A stretch of 64,000 nt of DNA. It comes from JBCCFC01 sp965213595 (GTDB lineage Bacteria > Chloroflexota > Anaerolineae > Caldilineales > Caldilineaceae). The translations under genes were made by a program, and so were the position numbers. The DNA is taken from NCBI GenBank assembly GCA_965213595.1, contig CBDBZO010000001.1, forward strand, positions 124,001 to 188,000, written 5' to 3'. Under the pieces are notes generated by a model. The model did not search any database and was not told the origin of the DNA. It worked only from the letters and a program-made list of their open reading frames with translations. This document shows, in pieces, positions 10,238-18,283 of this stretch (within the stretch, counting starts at the first letter, position 1; every line of letters begins with the position of its first letter).

Positions 10238-13200
10238 ATGGCACTCCGAGTCACAATTACACCGTTAGAAAGCTCGTCCCCACAACCAGAAGCAGAAATA
10301 AACAATCAAACAATTCCTTTCGATACCCAGGTGGGGGTTGACGAAAATGCCTCGTCAATTGATAGCGAGAGCGATTTTATCACATATTTTAATGGTTCAA
10401 TGACCACAATTCAAAACGGTTTACAAACAATTATTGATGCTTCTGGTCCAACAAATGCTGGCAGTGCAAGTTTTTGGATAGTTAAACCACTAGGATTGAT
10501 TGGTGCTGGAACTCTCGCAATAGAAGAGTATGAAATTCAGCGTGCTGCTGGTAGCAGCACGTATAAAGTTGTATCCGTGACAGCGGGAGAAACAGTAGTA
10601 GAGTCTTCTGTATCAGTAGCCGCTGGAGTTGCTGGAGCAGTTGGAGGTTTCTTTGTAGGCGGTCCGGTGGGTTCGTTTGCAGTGGGTACATCCTTCAGCA
10701 TAGCTGCTGGACTAGCTTATGATGCCTTTGCAGAAGCAGACGTACGCTCATTCTTCGAGAACAGCTACGATGATATCCGACAATTTGTCATCAACTCCCG
10801 CAACGAAATGAATAATGAAGGCGCATCGATTCCAGACCCAACTCCCAGTCTGAACAACGGAATTGATGTAGACGTTCTCAACGACCCCACCATCTCCAAC
10901 TTCAAATATATCAAAAACCCTGCGGGCAATGACAGCTTCGAACTAGGCGCAGAAGTCTTTGCCGTTGTAGATAATGGTGTAGCCGGAGACGATACCTTCA
11001 TCCGCACAGGCGATATTGCTGGCACAGAAACATGGTCGGTAATCGATGGCGGGGCAGGGAATGACACCATCGACTACTCACAGATTGCCTATGGAGTGGA
11101 GGCGAGTGCCGCCTCGGGTGGAACTGTGGGAGAAGGCGGGCTGCAACCCTTCGACGTTTTCGACAATATCGAGGCGATTATTGGCTCGGCTTACGCCGAC
11201 ACTATTACGGGTGGTACGGAAGCCAATACGCTGGATGGTGGTGATGGGGATGATTTCCTCGATGGCTTTGCCGGTGATAATGTGCTGATTGGTGGCTATG
11301 GAACCGACACCATTTTAGGCAGTGATGGTGCGGATTCGATTGTAGCAAGTCCCAATAACGATGTCACAGTCAGCGGAATTGTTGAAGGTGGAGCAGGGAA
11401 CGACACAATTATCGGAGGCGGTGATAGCCAATACACTCAAGCAGAGTTTGATTCAATCTTTGCCGATGGACGTGCAGCGACAAATTCGACCATTTATGGT
11501 GGTGAAGGAAATGATTCTATTGATGTGACGGGTGATTTTCATGCGGTGTTTGGTGGTGATGGTGATGATACCATTGCAGTTAATGGTGGCGCTGAAAATG
11601 CACCGTTTCCATCTGATTATGGTTACTACATTTATTTTGACGAGGGCAATGACTTACCCTTACCCGCGTCGTATGTTGCTGGCGGGAACGGAGTTGATAC
11701 TTACACGAGCATAGATGGTTTTGAGAGGGTGAAGTCAGTTATTTCTGATTCAGACGGTCAATTTATTGTCGATTTTAGTTTTAACATTACTTCCATTTTT
11801 CAGACTACAGAGGAGTACGGGGAGAGGGATTATTTCATTCCAGTGTGGCGCTTTGTTACAGACCAGGGAGATATTGATTTTGCGCATGTTAATGGAACGA
11901 GTTTCTTTGGCAAGGTTGGAAACACTGGTTTTCCCGAACCTCTTGATGTCGTGCGACCTCTTGCAAGCAACGTTGCGGCCGTAAACTCCATTACAGTTAC
12001 CACGGATGGAAATGCTCGTTTCAATTTTACACCTATTAATTCAACGCTTGATGCAGAGAATGACAGCGGTTTATTTGCAGATAACAATACTCCGCCTCCG
12101 GGTCAGGATATTGCTGGTACATCCGGCAATGATGTTCTGACCGGAACCGCGGGTAGCGATACAATTTCTGGTTTTCAGGGAGATGATACCATTGAGGGCA
12201 ATGAAGGGGCCGACACTATCTATGGTGCGGAAGGCTCGGATAGTATCAACGGCGGCGATGATGATGATTCCATTTCAGGCTGGGAAAATGATGATACACT
12301 GCTAGGCGGCAGCGGGGACGATTCACTTTTTGGCGATCAAGGTAATGACTTACTTGAAGGCGGTGCCGGGAACGACTTTTTCTTTGGCTTTATCGGAAAC
12401 GACACCATGTTTGGCGGTGAAGGAAACGATACCCAGAATGGTGAAGACGGGGACGATTTCCTAAACGGTGATGATGGCGATGATTCTGTCATCGGTGGTG
12501 AGGGTGCTGATACAGTCTATGGCTGGTACGGCGATGACACTGTTATTGGTGGTGGCGGCAATGATTCCGTGCTCGGCGATTGGGGCAATGATTCGGTTTT
12601 TGGCGGTGATGGTAATGATACCGTCTTTGGCTTTGATGGCAATGACACCATGTTTGGAGGCGACGGCGCTGACCTGCTTTCTGGTGAAGCGGATAATGAT
12701 GCAATTTTGGGTGAAGCCGGAAACGACAATATCTATGGAGGTGCAGGCAATGATTACCTCTGGGGAGACGCAGGCGCAGACTATATGGAGGGCGGTGCAG
12801 GCGCGGATGGATTTGCCTACAATCTGGCCAGTGACTCTACTGCCTCACTGACAGATTTTATTGGTGACTTCAGCCAAAGCGACGGCGACGTCATTGACTT
12901 GTCCGCGTTCGGTGGCTTGTCCTTTATCGGAACCAATAGCTTCAGCGGTGGGCAGGAGGTGCGATACAGCCAGAACTCCGGCAATACGGTGATTGAGGTA
13001 GATACCGATGGCAACAGCGCGGCTGATCTGACCGTGCTGCTCGGCGGCACGATTAATCTCAGCGTGAATGACTTTGTAGGGGTTACTCAGGTTAGCTACA
13101 ACGAGATCACCGGCACAAACAACGCAGATAACCTGTTCGGTACGTCTGGAGCCGACCGTATTCGTGGACTCGACAAAATCGACACTATCAATGGCGGGGC

Positions 13201-13558
13201 AGGGGATGACATACTTATTGGCGGTGAGCGTCAGGATTATCTAACCGGTAGTGCCGGTTCGGATATCTTTCTTGTCGAGCAACTTTCAGAGAGCTTCCGC
13301 AATAACGGAACTGGAGTTTACCGCGTTGATTTCATCCAGGATTTTGAAGTTGGTGTCGACAAGATTGATGTTTCTGCCTTGGGTTTCACTGGCCTTGGTA
13401 ATGGCACGAGCGGCACGCTTGATGTGAAATACCAGAGCGGAAACAATCGCACTATTGTAGAAAGTCTTGATACAAATGCCAATGGTGACCGCTTTGTTAT
13501 CAATCTGGAAGGCGGCGATTATACCGGAACCCTTACCGCAAACGATTTTCTATTCTAG
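10238..13558 (+). CDS. Large RTX calcium-binding repeat protein with glycine-zipper N-terminal domain
   Basis: A 1106-aa protein with many nonapeptide repeats of the GGxGxDxUx type (e.g. GGAGNDTID, GGDGDDFLD, GGEGNDT) in blocks at about residues 265-460, 630-860 and 960-1010. These fold as calcium-dependent beta-rolls and mark proteins secreted unfolded by type I secretion. The C-terminus ends in an RTX-type secretion region (about 1010-1106). The N-terminal 200 residues carry a hydrophobic glycine-rich stretch (VAAGVAGAVGGFFVGGPVGS), resembling pore-forming or membrane-inserting domains. No protease motif is seen. It could be an adhesin, a toxin or a bacteriocin-like protein. No type I secretion genes are in the window. 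Confidence 0.9.
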   Translation: MALRVTITPLESSSPQPEAEINNQTIPFDTQVGVDENASSIDSESDFITYFNGSMTTIQNGLQTIIDASGPTNAGSASFWIVKPLGLIGAGTLAIEEYEIQRAAGSSTYKVVSVTAGETVVESSVSVAAGVAGAVGGFFVGGPVGSFAVGTSFSIAAGLAYDAFAEADVRSFFENSYDDIRQFVINSRNEMNNEGASIPDPTPSLNNGIDVDVLNDPTISNFKYIKNPAGNDSFELGAEVFAVVDNGVAGDDTFIRTGDIAGTETWSVIDGGAGNDTIDYSQIAYGVEASAASGGTVGEGGLQPFDVFDNIEAIIGSAYADTITGGTEANTLDGGDGDDFLDGFAGDNVLIGGYGTDTILGSDGADSIVASPNNDVTVSGIVEGGAGNDTIIGGGDSQYTQAEFDSIFADGRAATNSTIYGGEGNDSIDVTGDFHAVFGGDGDDTIAVNGGAENAPFPSDYGYYIYFDEGNDLPLPASYVAGGNGVDTYTSIDGFERVKSVISDSDGQFIVDFSFNITSIFQTTEEYGERDYFIPVWRFVTDQGDIDFAHVNGTSFFGKVGNTGFPEPLDVVRPLASNVAAVNSITVTTDGNARFNFTPINSTLDAENDSGLFADNNTPPPGQDIAGTSGNDVLTGTAGSDTISGFQGDDTIEGNEGADTIYGAEGSDSINGGDDDDSISGWENDDTLLGGSGDDSLFGDQGNDLLEGGAGNDFFFGFIGNDTMFGGEGNDTQNGEDGDDFLNGDDGDDSVIGGEGADTVYGWYGDDTVIGGGGNDSVLGDWGNDSVFGGDGNDTVFGFDGNDTMFGGDGADLLSGEADNDAILGEAGNDNIYGGAGNDYLWGDAGADYMEGGAGADGFAYNLASDSTASLTDFIGDFSQSDGDVIDLSAFGGLSFIGTNSFSGGQEVRYSQNSGNTVIEVDTDGNSAADLTVLLGGTINLSVNDFVGVTQVSYNEITGTNNADNLFGTSGADRIRGLDKIDTINGGAGDDILIGGERQDYLTGSAGSDIFLVEQLSESFRNNGTGVYRVDFIQDFEVGVDKIDVSALGFTGLGNGTSGTLDVKYQSGNNRTIVESLDTNANGDRFVINLEGGDYTGTLTANDFLF

Positions 13559-13567
13559 GTTAGAGAG

Positions 13568-13588
13568 GGGGCGCAGTGTGCGCCCCTT
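13568..13588 (+). terminator. Hairpin after the RTX gene
   Basis: GGGGCGCA (13568-13575), a 3-nt loop, TGCGCCCC (13579-13586) and TT. The same GGGGCGC/GCGCCCC stem recurs behind several other genes of the element. Confidence 0.7.
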
Positions 13589-13592
13589 CATT

Positions 13593-13800
13593 CTACTTCT
13601 GAATATCCCCCCGCTGCTGCCGCTTGATGGTTCTCTCCAATACGCTTATACCTTCCTTGTAGCTTTCCACCTCGACACTCCGGCCGTTGCCGCCCTCGCA
13701 CTGCCGCACGCACCAGCTCCCCACAGGGGTTGGATCAGTTCCGCGCTGTACCAGGAGGTAGGGGTCTGCCAGCTCTTAAGCTTCCACTGCTCGAGCACCA
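13593..13800 (-). pseudogene. Frameshifted paralog of the gene at 14951-15193
   Basis: Reverse-strand translation gives LEQWKLKSWQTPTSWYSAEL and, after a one-base frameshift near LWG, SVEVESYKEG and VLERTIKRQQRG. This tracks the intact protein at 14951-15193 along its length. No start is left, since the 5' end abuts the PIN gene. With the intact copy it brackets the toxin-antitoxin pair. Confidence 0.75.
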
Positions 13801-13802
13801 CT

Positions 13803-14372
13803 TTAAATACGTTCGGTAAAGCCCCGTAGTTTGGTAACCATCTCCGGCAATCCCTGTTGTTCCATGACTTCCAGATACTCAGCAACGCTTTTTGGCGGAT
13901 GTTTGAGGCTTGCGCGGTGGCGTTTTATAGCAGTCAAAACCGTGTTGGGCACACTGTCTATCAGGTCGCAGACGAATCTATCAGGGTGTAGTGCTATGAC
14001 ACCATAAGGGTTGAGTGCCGATTGGGGGAAATCTTTGAGATTGAAGGTGAGAATTATATCAGCCTGTGCCGTGATGGCAGCGGCCAGTACGTGTCGGTCG
14101 TCCGAATCGGGGAGGGTCAGGGTAGGGATGAGGGGTTCGTACCCTTCGACCAGCGCATCGCGCACATGGGCGTCCATCAGTGATCGAGTGCGTTCCAACT
14201 GCTCCCGCGTTAGATCAGGACGGTTTTCTGACAGGTTGCGCATCCATTCCGCATGTATCTGAGCGCTCCATTTTGCTCGGTACAGGTTGGTCAAGGCGAG
14301 ATGCATCAGCAGGTCGCGCAGCGGAGCCGGATACAGAATGCAGGCGTCGTACAAAACGGTCAAAGCGGACAT
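13803..14372 (-). CDS. PIN-domain toxin (VapC-like)
   Basis: A 189-aa PIN-domain ribonuclease. The acidic residues of the active site are visible: D9 in VLYDACILYP, an acidic pair around EWMRNLSENRPD, and DSDDRHVLAAAITAQADIIL near 88-107, followed by TFNLKDFP. It is longer than classic VapC and belongs to the PIN group paired with excisionase-type antitoxins. Its start lies 1 bp after the stop of the antitoxin gene, so the two form one operon. Confidence 0.85.
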   Translation of the reverse strand: MSALTVLYDACILYPAPLRDLLMHLALTNLYRAKWSAQIHAEWMRNLSENRPDLTREQLERTRSLMDAHVRDALVEGYEPLIPTLTLPDSDDRHVLAAAITAQADIILTFNLKDFPQSALNPYGVIALHPDRFVCDLIDSVPNTVLTAIKRHRASLKHPPKSVAEYLEVMEQQGLPEMVTKLRGFTERI

Positions 14373-14373
14373 A

Positions 14374-14841
14374 TCAGTAGCCCATGTTCAACTCTTGAGC
14401 TTGCGCAGTCAGTTCATCGAGCACTTCCAGCCGGGCCGCGTCCGTGTGATCCTTATAAACCATGACATCGCGCAGCTGAATGCGCCGATGGCTACCCACC
14501 TTGCGAAAAGGGATCGCGCCTTCTTCTAGAAGCTTGACGAGATAGGGGCGAGAAACATTCAGCGTATCCGCTGCCTGCTGTGTTGAAAGCTCCGCCTGTA
14601 CCGGCAGGAGCGTTACCGCTTGACCGTGCGCAATTTCATCAAGGGCTTTCACCAGCAACTGCATGGCTACAGCTGGAATGGTTAGCGGCTCTCCGTGGCC
14701 CCCATCATCGACCAACCGTATCCGATAGTCGGGCTTGTCATCCAGCATGGCTGCCAGGCGAAGCGCAGTTTCTTTTGCTAAGATCGCTTCGGTAGATGTT
14801 GGTGTAGCAACGGTTGAAGCATCGAACGATGGAATGGACAT
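14374..14841 (-). CDS. Antitoxin with excisionase-type HTH, partner of the PIN toxin
   Basis: A 155-aa protein. The C-terminal half (about 85-130) is a MerR/excisionase-family helix-turn-helix: LSTQQAADTLNVSRPYLVKL and IPFRKVGSHRRIQLRDVMVY. The N-terminal 80 residues should hold a dimerization region; the last residues probably wrap the toxin. It precedes and is coupled to the PIN gene. The 5' flank (14880-14930) has repeated CGAAATAA-like motifs, a plausible operator for autoregulation. Confidence 0.82.
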   Translation of the reverse strand: MSIPSFDASTVATPTSTEAILAKETALRLAAMLDDKPDYRIRLVDDGGHGEPLTIPAVAMQLLVKALDEIAHGQAVTLLPVQAELSTQQAADTLNVSRPYLVKLLEEGAIPFRKVGSHRRIQLRDVMVYKDHTDAARLEVLDELTAQAQELNMGY

Positions 14842-14950
14842 GGCTTTGCTCCTTTCAGCTAATCGTCAAGCACACCTTTGACAATAGCACATAATCGAAA
14901 TAAAAGAAATAAGCGAAATAATCGAAGTTATGTCTTGATTCTGAATATCC

Positions 14951-15193
14951 TTAATTCACCTCCTCATATCCCCTTTGCTGTCGCCGCTTGGCGGTCTTCT
15001 CCAGCACCATCACCCCTTCCTCGTAGCTTTCCACCTCAACGCTCTGGCCATTGCCGCGTGCATTGCTGCGGCCGCCCCAGCGCTGCCGTACGCACCAGCT
15101 TCCCCATAGGGTCTGGATCAGCTCGGCACTGTACCAGCGGGTAGGACTCTGCCAGCTCTTTAGCTGCCACTGCTCAAGCTGATACTTGGCCAT
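14951..15193 (-). CDS. Small unknown protein, last gene of the resolvase operon
   Basis: 80 aa from the ATG at 15193 (MAKYQLEQWQLKSWQSPTRW); the frame is open to 15253, but the extra N-terminus overlaps the upstream gene. Rich in Trp, Arg and Gln, with a charged C-terminal helix (GVMVLEKTAKRRQQRGYEEV). No family recognised. Its start overlaps the end of the 101-aa gene by 20 bp. A frameshifted paralog lies at 13593-13800. Confidence 0.6.
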   Translation of the reverse strand: MAKYQLEQWQLKSWQSPTRWYSAELIQTLWGSWCVRQRWGGRSNARGNGQSVEVESYEEGVMVLEKTAKRRQQRGYEEVN

Positions 15194-15479
15194 AACGTAT
15201 CTCCAATCCCTGGTACTGGAACACCACCCCTCCGGCGGTCGCCATTGTCTCATAATTCGGCCTGCGGCACAGGCTCATGCGCCAGTGGCCAGGGTAGGGG
15301 CCATGCTCCAGCTCGGCCACGCGGCCGGTGGCGCTAAAATAGCCGTCCTCGTCTTTCGGTTCCTGCTCGTACCAAAACCATTTGCCGGTGGCATCCTGGG
15401 CAGCATAGTGCGCCCAAGCAGGGGCAGTCGCCCAAGGCAGGGGTTGCCATTCGCTGTAGTAGGGTAGGGTAGGTATCAT
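15174..15479 (-). CDS. Small unknown protein between resolvase and 80-aa gene
   Basis: 101 aa, rich in aromatic residues (WFWYEQEPKDEDGYFS, GPYPGHWRMSLCRRPNYETM), of the kind seen in small plasmid proteins of unknown role. Its ATG overlaps the resolvase stop by 4 bp (ATGA) and its end overlaps the next start, so the three genes are one coupled operon. Confidence 0.6.
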   Translation of the reverse strand: MIPTLPYYSEWQPLPWATAPAWAHYAAQDATGKWFWYEQEPKDEDGYFSATGRVAELEHGPYPGHWRMSLCRRPNYETMATAGGVVFQYQGLEIRYGQVSA

Positions 15480-16069
15480 CGGTCGGTTTCCTCGTTGGTT
15501 GGTTGTGAATAATTGTGCCGGGCTGCCGGCAGGTAGTTGTAAAGGGTAGTTCGATGCACACCGAGGCGCTTGGCTATCTCGGCAACCGTAATATCCGGGT
15601 CTTTGAGTAATGCCTTGGCAATCTGCAAATCCTCTTTGGACAGGGAAGGGGTACGGCCCCCCACGCGCCCGCGGGCGCGTGCCGCTTCCAACCCCGCCTT
15701 GGTGCGCTCCCGGATGAGGTCCCGCTCAAACTCGGCTAATGCCCCAAAGATGTGAAAAACCAGCTTTCCCCCGGATGTGGTGGTATCCATCTCTTCGGTC
15801 AGGGACTGGAACCCAATACCCCGAACAGCCAGCATCTCAATCGTTTCGATCAACTGCCGCATCGAGCGCGCCAGCCGGTCAAGCTTCCACACCACCAGCG
15901 TATCCCCGTCCCGCATATAATCCAGCGCCGCATTCAGCTGCGGCCGGTCGCGCTTGGCCCCGCTCAACCTCTCGGTAAAGATTTTCTCACACCCGGCCCT
16001 ATTCAGTGCGTCCATCTGCAACGCCTCATCTTGATGTGCCGTCGAAACCCGTGCGTAGCCCACTAGCAT
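15476..16069 (-). CDS. Serine recombinase, resolvase/invertase family
   Basis: A 197-aa small serine recombinase. The catalytic serine is S9 in YARVSTAHQD; VVWKLDRLARSMRQLIETIE and the long E-helix EFERDLIRERTKAGLEAARA follow. A C-terminal HTH_7 domain (VAEIAKRLGVHRTTLYNYLP) binds DNA. The size matches Tn3-type resolvases and plasmid multimer-resolution enzymes. Upstream (16120-16254) are repeated TGTCGAA motifs of a candidate res site. No Tn3 transposase is near, so plasmid dimer resolution is the likelier job. Confidence 0.92.
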   Translation of the reverse strand: MLVGYARVSTAHQDEALQMDALNRAGCEKIFTERLSGAKRDRPQLNAALDYMRDGDTLVVWKLDRLARSMRQLIETIEMLAVRGIGFQSLTEEMDTTTSGGKLVFHIFGALAEFERDLIRERTKAGLEAARARGRVGGRTPSLSKEDLQIAKALLKDPDITVAEIAKRLGVHRTTLYNYLPAARHNYSQPTNEETDR

Positions 16070-16119
16070 AATTCTGATTGTTCCTTTCCAGGCGACAGTG
16101 ACACGTCAAAATACGCCAA

Positions 16120-16254
16120 TGTCGAAAAACCCATCTAATAGCTAGCATATTCTACACTATAAAACAAGACACAGTTTATCGACATATATAGCCATATGTT
16201 GCCAATGTTGGCTGTATCCGTGTCGATGTCGAAGAAACCCCCGTTTGATAGACA
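16120..16254. promoter_or_regulatory. Candidate res site of the serine resolvase
   Basis: Two related half-sites begin TGTCGAARAAACCC, at 16120 and 16227. The second ends in GACA at 16254. Between them lie an AT-rich core and TATCGACATATATAG. The ~135-bp size and position directly before the resolvase start match known res sites. The subsite assignment is inference. Confidence 0.5.
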
Positions 16255-16329
16255 TCAAAAATTTTCTTAAATATTTAAGAAAAAGCTGGTACGTTAAATT
16301 GTTTTCTTCTTGTCCCTGTTTTATCCGGA

Positions 16330-16418
16330 CAAGTTAGAGGCCTCTGTCTCTAACTTGCCGTCCTACAGGGCGAGTATAGAGATATTCTATCCTCTGTAGG
16401 AATTACCGGCCTAGCCGG
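16330..16418 (+). promoter_or_regulatory. Leader with three consecutive stem-loops before a 58-aa gene
   Basis: Hairpin 1: CAAGTTAGAG (16330-16339) / CTCTAACTTG (16348-16357), perfect. Hairpin 2: TCCTACAG (16361-16368) / CTGTAGGA (16394-16401), with an inner ATAGA/TCTAT stem. Hairpin 3: CCGGC (16406-16410) / GCCGG (16414-16418), ending 2 bases before the Shine-Dalgarno. A structured regulatory leader is likely; the ligand or function is unknown. Confidence 0.6.
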
Positions 16419-16432
16419 GAAAGGAGCCAGAA

Positions 16433-16609
16433 ATGGCTGAATTAACGCGCGAAAGAGCAAGAGAGATTTTGCAGGAAATGCGTGAGCGAGGTGAACGGAA
16501 GAGTATTGAAGAGATTTACGCTTTCCTCGACCGTCACCGGGAAGAATTGGAAAAAGATTCGTCGTTAGAAAACTTTGAGCGCTTGCTCAAAGAAGAGAGA
16601 AAGACGTAA
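16433..16609 (+). CDS. 58-aa charged helical protein
   Basis: Starts MAELTRERAREILQEMRERG and is rich in Glu, Arg and Lys, predicted all-helical. AAGGAG lies 6 bases before the ATG at 16433, one of the best Shine-Dalgarno sequences in the region. A strong terminator follows at 16630. Leader, ribosome site, frame and terminator together make it a real monocistronic gene. No family is recognised; a small DNA- or protein-binding regulator is possible. Confidence 0.7.
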   Translation: MAELTRERAREILQEMRERGERKSIEEIYAFLDRHREELEKDSSLENFERLLKEERKT

Positions 16610-16629
16610 TCTCCTCTCTACATCGAGAA

Positions 16630-16660
16630 AAGCCTTCCCTATTTTGGGAAGGCTTTTTTT
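16630..16660 (+). terminator. Rho-independent terminator of the 58-aa gene
   Basis: AAGCCTTCCC (16630-16639), 6-nt loop, GGGAAGGCTT (16646-16655), followed by a T run. Confidence 0.92.
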
Positions 16661-16808
16661 GCAATATGATGTTCCGAAGATTTGCGTTTGATAGACACAG
16701 GTAAATCACCTTAATTGTCACAAAACAGAAACATTAATTACTTAACTTAAAGACTCATTCTTCGGTTTCTGATTTTGCGCACTCGCCAAGTCAGACCCGT
16801 GGGAATGG

Positions 16809-16858
16809 CCATACGGTCATCCCACGGGGGCCGTATGGAGCACAATTCTCCGTGGGAT
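16809..16858 (+). promoter_or_regulatory. H-type pseudoknot in the leader of a 52-aa gene
   Basis: Stem 1: CCATACGG (16809-16816) with CCGTATGG (16831-16838). Stem 2: ATCCCACGG (16819-16827) with CCGTGGGAT (16850-16858). Stem 2 uses the loop of stem 1, with connecting loops of 2, 3 and 11 nt that suit an H-type pseudoknot. The fold ends 3 bases before AAAGGAGG, so it could gate translation. It does not match the preQ1 riboswitch consensus. Confidence 0.6.
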
Positions 16859-16873
16859 TCAAAGGAGGCCATT

Positions 16874-17032
16874 ATGGCCAAAAAACAAAAGGTCCTCAAG
16901 CACGTGAAGGGGCCTTTCTGGAGTTCATCTGCTGCCAATGATGAGGCAGATGAACTCAGAAAACAGGGTGAAAATCCCGTTGTTACGGGGCAGCGTCCTT
17001 GGTACGTCGAGTACGTACCAAGGACGGACTGA
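16874..17032 (+). CDS. 52-aa unknown protein under a pseudoknot leader
   Basis: ATG at 16874 follows AAAGGAGG. The product (MAKKQKVLKHVKGPFWSSSA at the N-terminus) has a basic N-terminus, an acidic middle (NDEADELRKQGENPVV) and a Trp/Tyr-rich end. The longer frame from 16775 is unlikely because it would read through the pseudoknot. A strong terminator follows at 17061. No family recognised. Confidence 0.65.
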   Translation: MAKKQKVLKHVKGPFWSSSAANDEADELRKQGENPVVTGQRPWYVEYVPRTD

Positions 17033-17060
17033 CCCTATCCAAAAAAACCTTACGGTTTTG

Positions 17061-17086
17061 CCCCCACTTCGGTGGGGGTTTTTTTA
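17061..17086 (+). terminator. Rho-independent terminator
   Basis: CCCCCAC, TTCG tetraloop, GTGGGGG and seven T. Confidence 0.93.
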
Positions 17087-17239
17087 TTACTTTTCGCAAC
17101 ATTCATTAAATTGACATAATTGTTTCGTAAACTAGCTGTTCAGTCTTCGGTTTAGTTTTATCGCAGATTGGCCGTGTTTTACCCTATGGCCTTTCTGCGG
17201 GCCGCAGGGATTTTTCTTTTTTATGAAGGGAGATCTGAC

Positions 17240-17413
17240 ATGAAAAAGTGCAGACAATGCAGCGGTTCAGGAGAAGAGCGCTGTACCCCATGCAAAGGCA
17301 CGGGGGAAATTAAGTCTCGCGGCATCGGCTATGACAAATGCCAGAATTGTAAAGGTTCCGGCAAAAGCCGATGCAGCCGCTGCGGGGGCAATGGCCTAGA
17401 GCCGCGCGGCTAA
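17240..17413 (+). CDS. 57-aa zinc-ribbon protein with four CxxCxGxG motifs
   Basis: The protein is almost only the DnaJ-type cysteine-rich zinc module: CRQCSGSG, CTPCKGTG, CQNCKGSG and CSRCGGNG, binding two zinc ions in DnaJ. There is no J domain or substrate-binding domain. The ATG at 17240 has GAAGGGAG upstream. The leader has a GC-rich hairpin (about 17186-17210) followed by T-rich DNA, and a perfect terminator follows. A separate J-domain protein is encoded at 28448-28933; cooperation is speculation. Confidence 0.78.
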   Translation: MKKCRQCSGSGEERCTPCKGTGEIKSRGIGYDKCQNCKGSGKSRCSRCGGNGLEPRG

Positions 17414-17418
17414 CTTAT

Positions 17419-17458
17419 GCAAAGGGGTTAAATAGCATCGTTTATCTAACCCCTTTGC
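17419..17458. terminator. Bidirectional terminator hairpin
   Basis: GCAAAGGGGTTA (17419-17430) and TAACCCCTTTGC (17447-17458), perfect, between the zinc-ribbon gene and a convergent small gene. Confidence 0.85.
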
Positions 17459-17502
17459 TATCTCTACCACCTTCATTCAGGCACCAACTAATAAAAAATG
17501 GA

Positions 17503-17712
17503 TCAGCGACCTCGTTGTTTCTGCTCACTAAGATGTTCAGCTACCACGTCAACCAAATCCTGTGCTTGTTTTGCATTAAGGTAAATCTCCATTCTGGTTG
17601 CAATAGATCCATCCGTGCCCCGAATTGGCTGCTTAGCGTTGTAGTTATTTCCCCATATTGTTTTTACAACTTCAGTCATGGCATTTTGCAAACCACCTGG
17701 ATAATTTGGCAT
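17503..17712 (-). CDS. Small unknown protein (69 aa)
   Basis: Starts MPNYPGGLQNAMTEVVKTIW; predicted mixed fold with a C-terminal helix (LNAKQAQDLVDVVAEHLSEQ). Convergent to the zinc-ribbon gene and sharing its terminator. The ribosome site is weak. No family recognised; real but uncertain. Confidence 0.45.
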   Translation of the reverse strand: MPNYPGGLQNAMTEVVKTIWGNNYNAKQPIRGTDGSIATRMEIYLNAKQAQDLVDVVAEHLSEQKQRGR

Positions 17713-17780
17713 TGCTTCATGTTATAGGGGCGTTGCTTGCTGCGTCGCAGAAACGCAGGTAGCACCCCTTCAATCGAATA

Positions 17781-17826
17781 GAAACCGCCGCCACTCACCT
17801 GATCCAAAAGGTGATGCGGCGGTTTC
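17781..17826. terminator. Perfect-arm hairpin, likely terminator
   Basis: GAAACCGCCGC (17781-17791) and GCGGCGGTTTC (17816-17826) enclose a second small stem CACCT/AGGTG. No gene lies within. Confidence 0.65.
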
Positions 17827-17922
17827 ACTTTGAAAAACGAATATAGTAATAATTACGGATAACTTCATAGAAATGTCATGGTTGTCAGCTATGTTGCTAT
17901 AAATTAACATGCTGGACTAAAC

Positions 17923-18138
17923 ATGGCCGATAACAACAAAATTGAAGGGGCTGCTGATCTATTGATCAATCATACAGCGGTTGAAGCTGCGGGGGGGGGG
18001 AGATTTCAAGAACAACCTACTGTTGATACATTAGCAGACCTTGCAGCAGCACGGGCAACACTTAGCATGTCTGCCCGCGCCGAAGGTACTACCGCAGAAA
18101 AAGTAGCCAAAGATGCCGAAAGATTTAGCGCTAGGTAG
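17923..18138 (+). CDS. Small alanine-rich protein (71 aa)
   Basis: MADNNKIEGAADLLINHTAV at the start, helical and Ala-rich C-terminus (LADLAAARATLSMSARAEGT). A run of ten G (17991-18000) lies in the frame, so the length there could be a sequencing error and the reading frame is not fully safe. A strong terminator follows at 18170, which supports a real gene. No family recognised. Confidence 0.5.
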   Translation: MADNNKIEGAADLLINHTAVEAAGGGRFQEQPTVDTLADLAAARATLSMSARAEGTTAEKVAKDAERFSAR

Positions 18139-18169
18139 CTAAAACCACTCTTTTCAATTACAAATATAG

Positions 18170-18213
18170 CAAGCCGGTATGGGTTAGTGCTGCCCATACC
18201 GGCTTGTTGTTTT
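18170..18213 (+). terminator. Rho-independent terminator
   Basis: CAAGCCGGTATGGG (18170-18183) / CCCATACCGGCTTG (18193-18206), then TTGTTTT. Confidence 0.92.
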
Positions 18214-18283
18214 CATTAGGCTGAGCTACTTACACTATTTACTACCAGCACAATATGTACTGACTTAACCAAAAGGATAATTC

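Noticed and set aside
16120..16254. Part of a Tn3-family transposon
   Set aside because: A resolvase and res-like site are present, but no Tn3 transposase or 38-bp ends were found nearby.
16809..16858. preQ1 riboswitch
   Set aside because: The H-type pseudoknot layout fits, but the conserved preQ1 aptamer sequence is missing.
17991..18000. Phase-variable G tract in the 71-aa gene
   Set aside because: A run of ten G could be phase variation, but a single tract next to an unknown gene may as well be a sequencing artefact.
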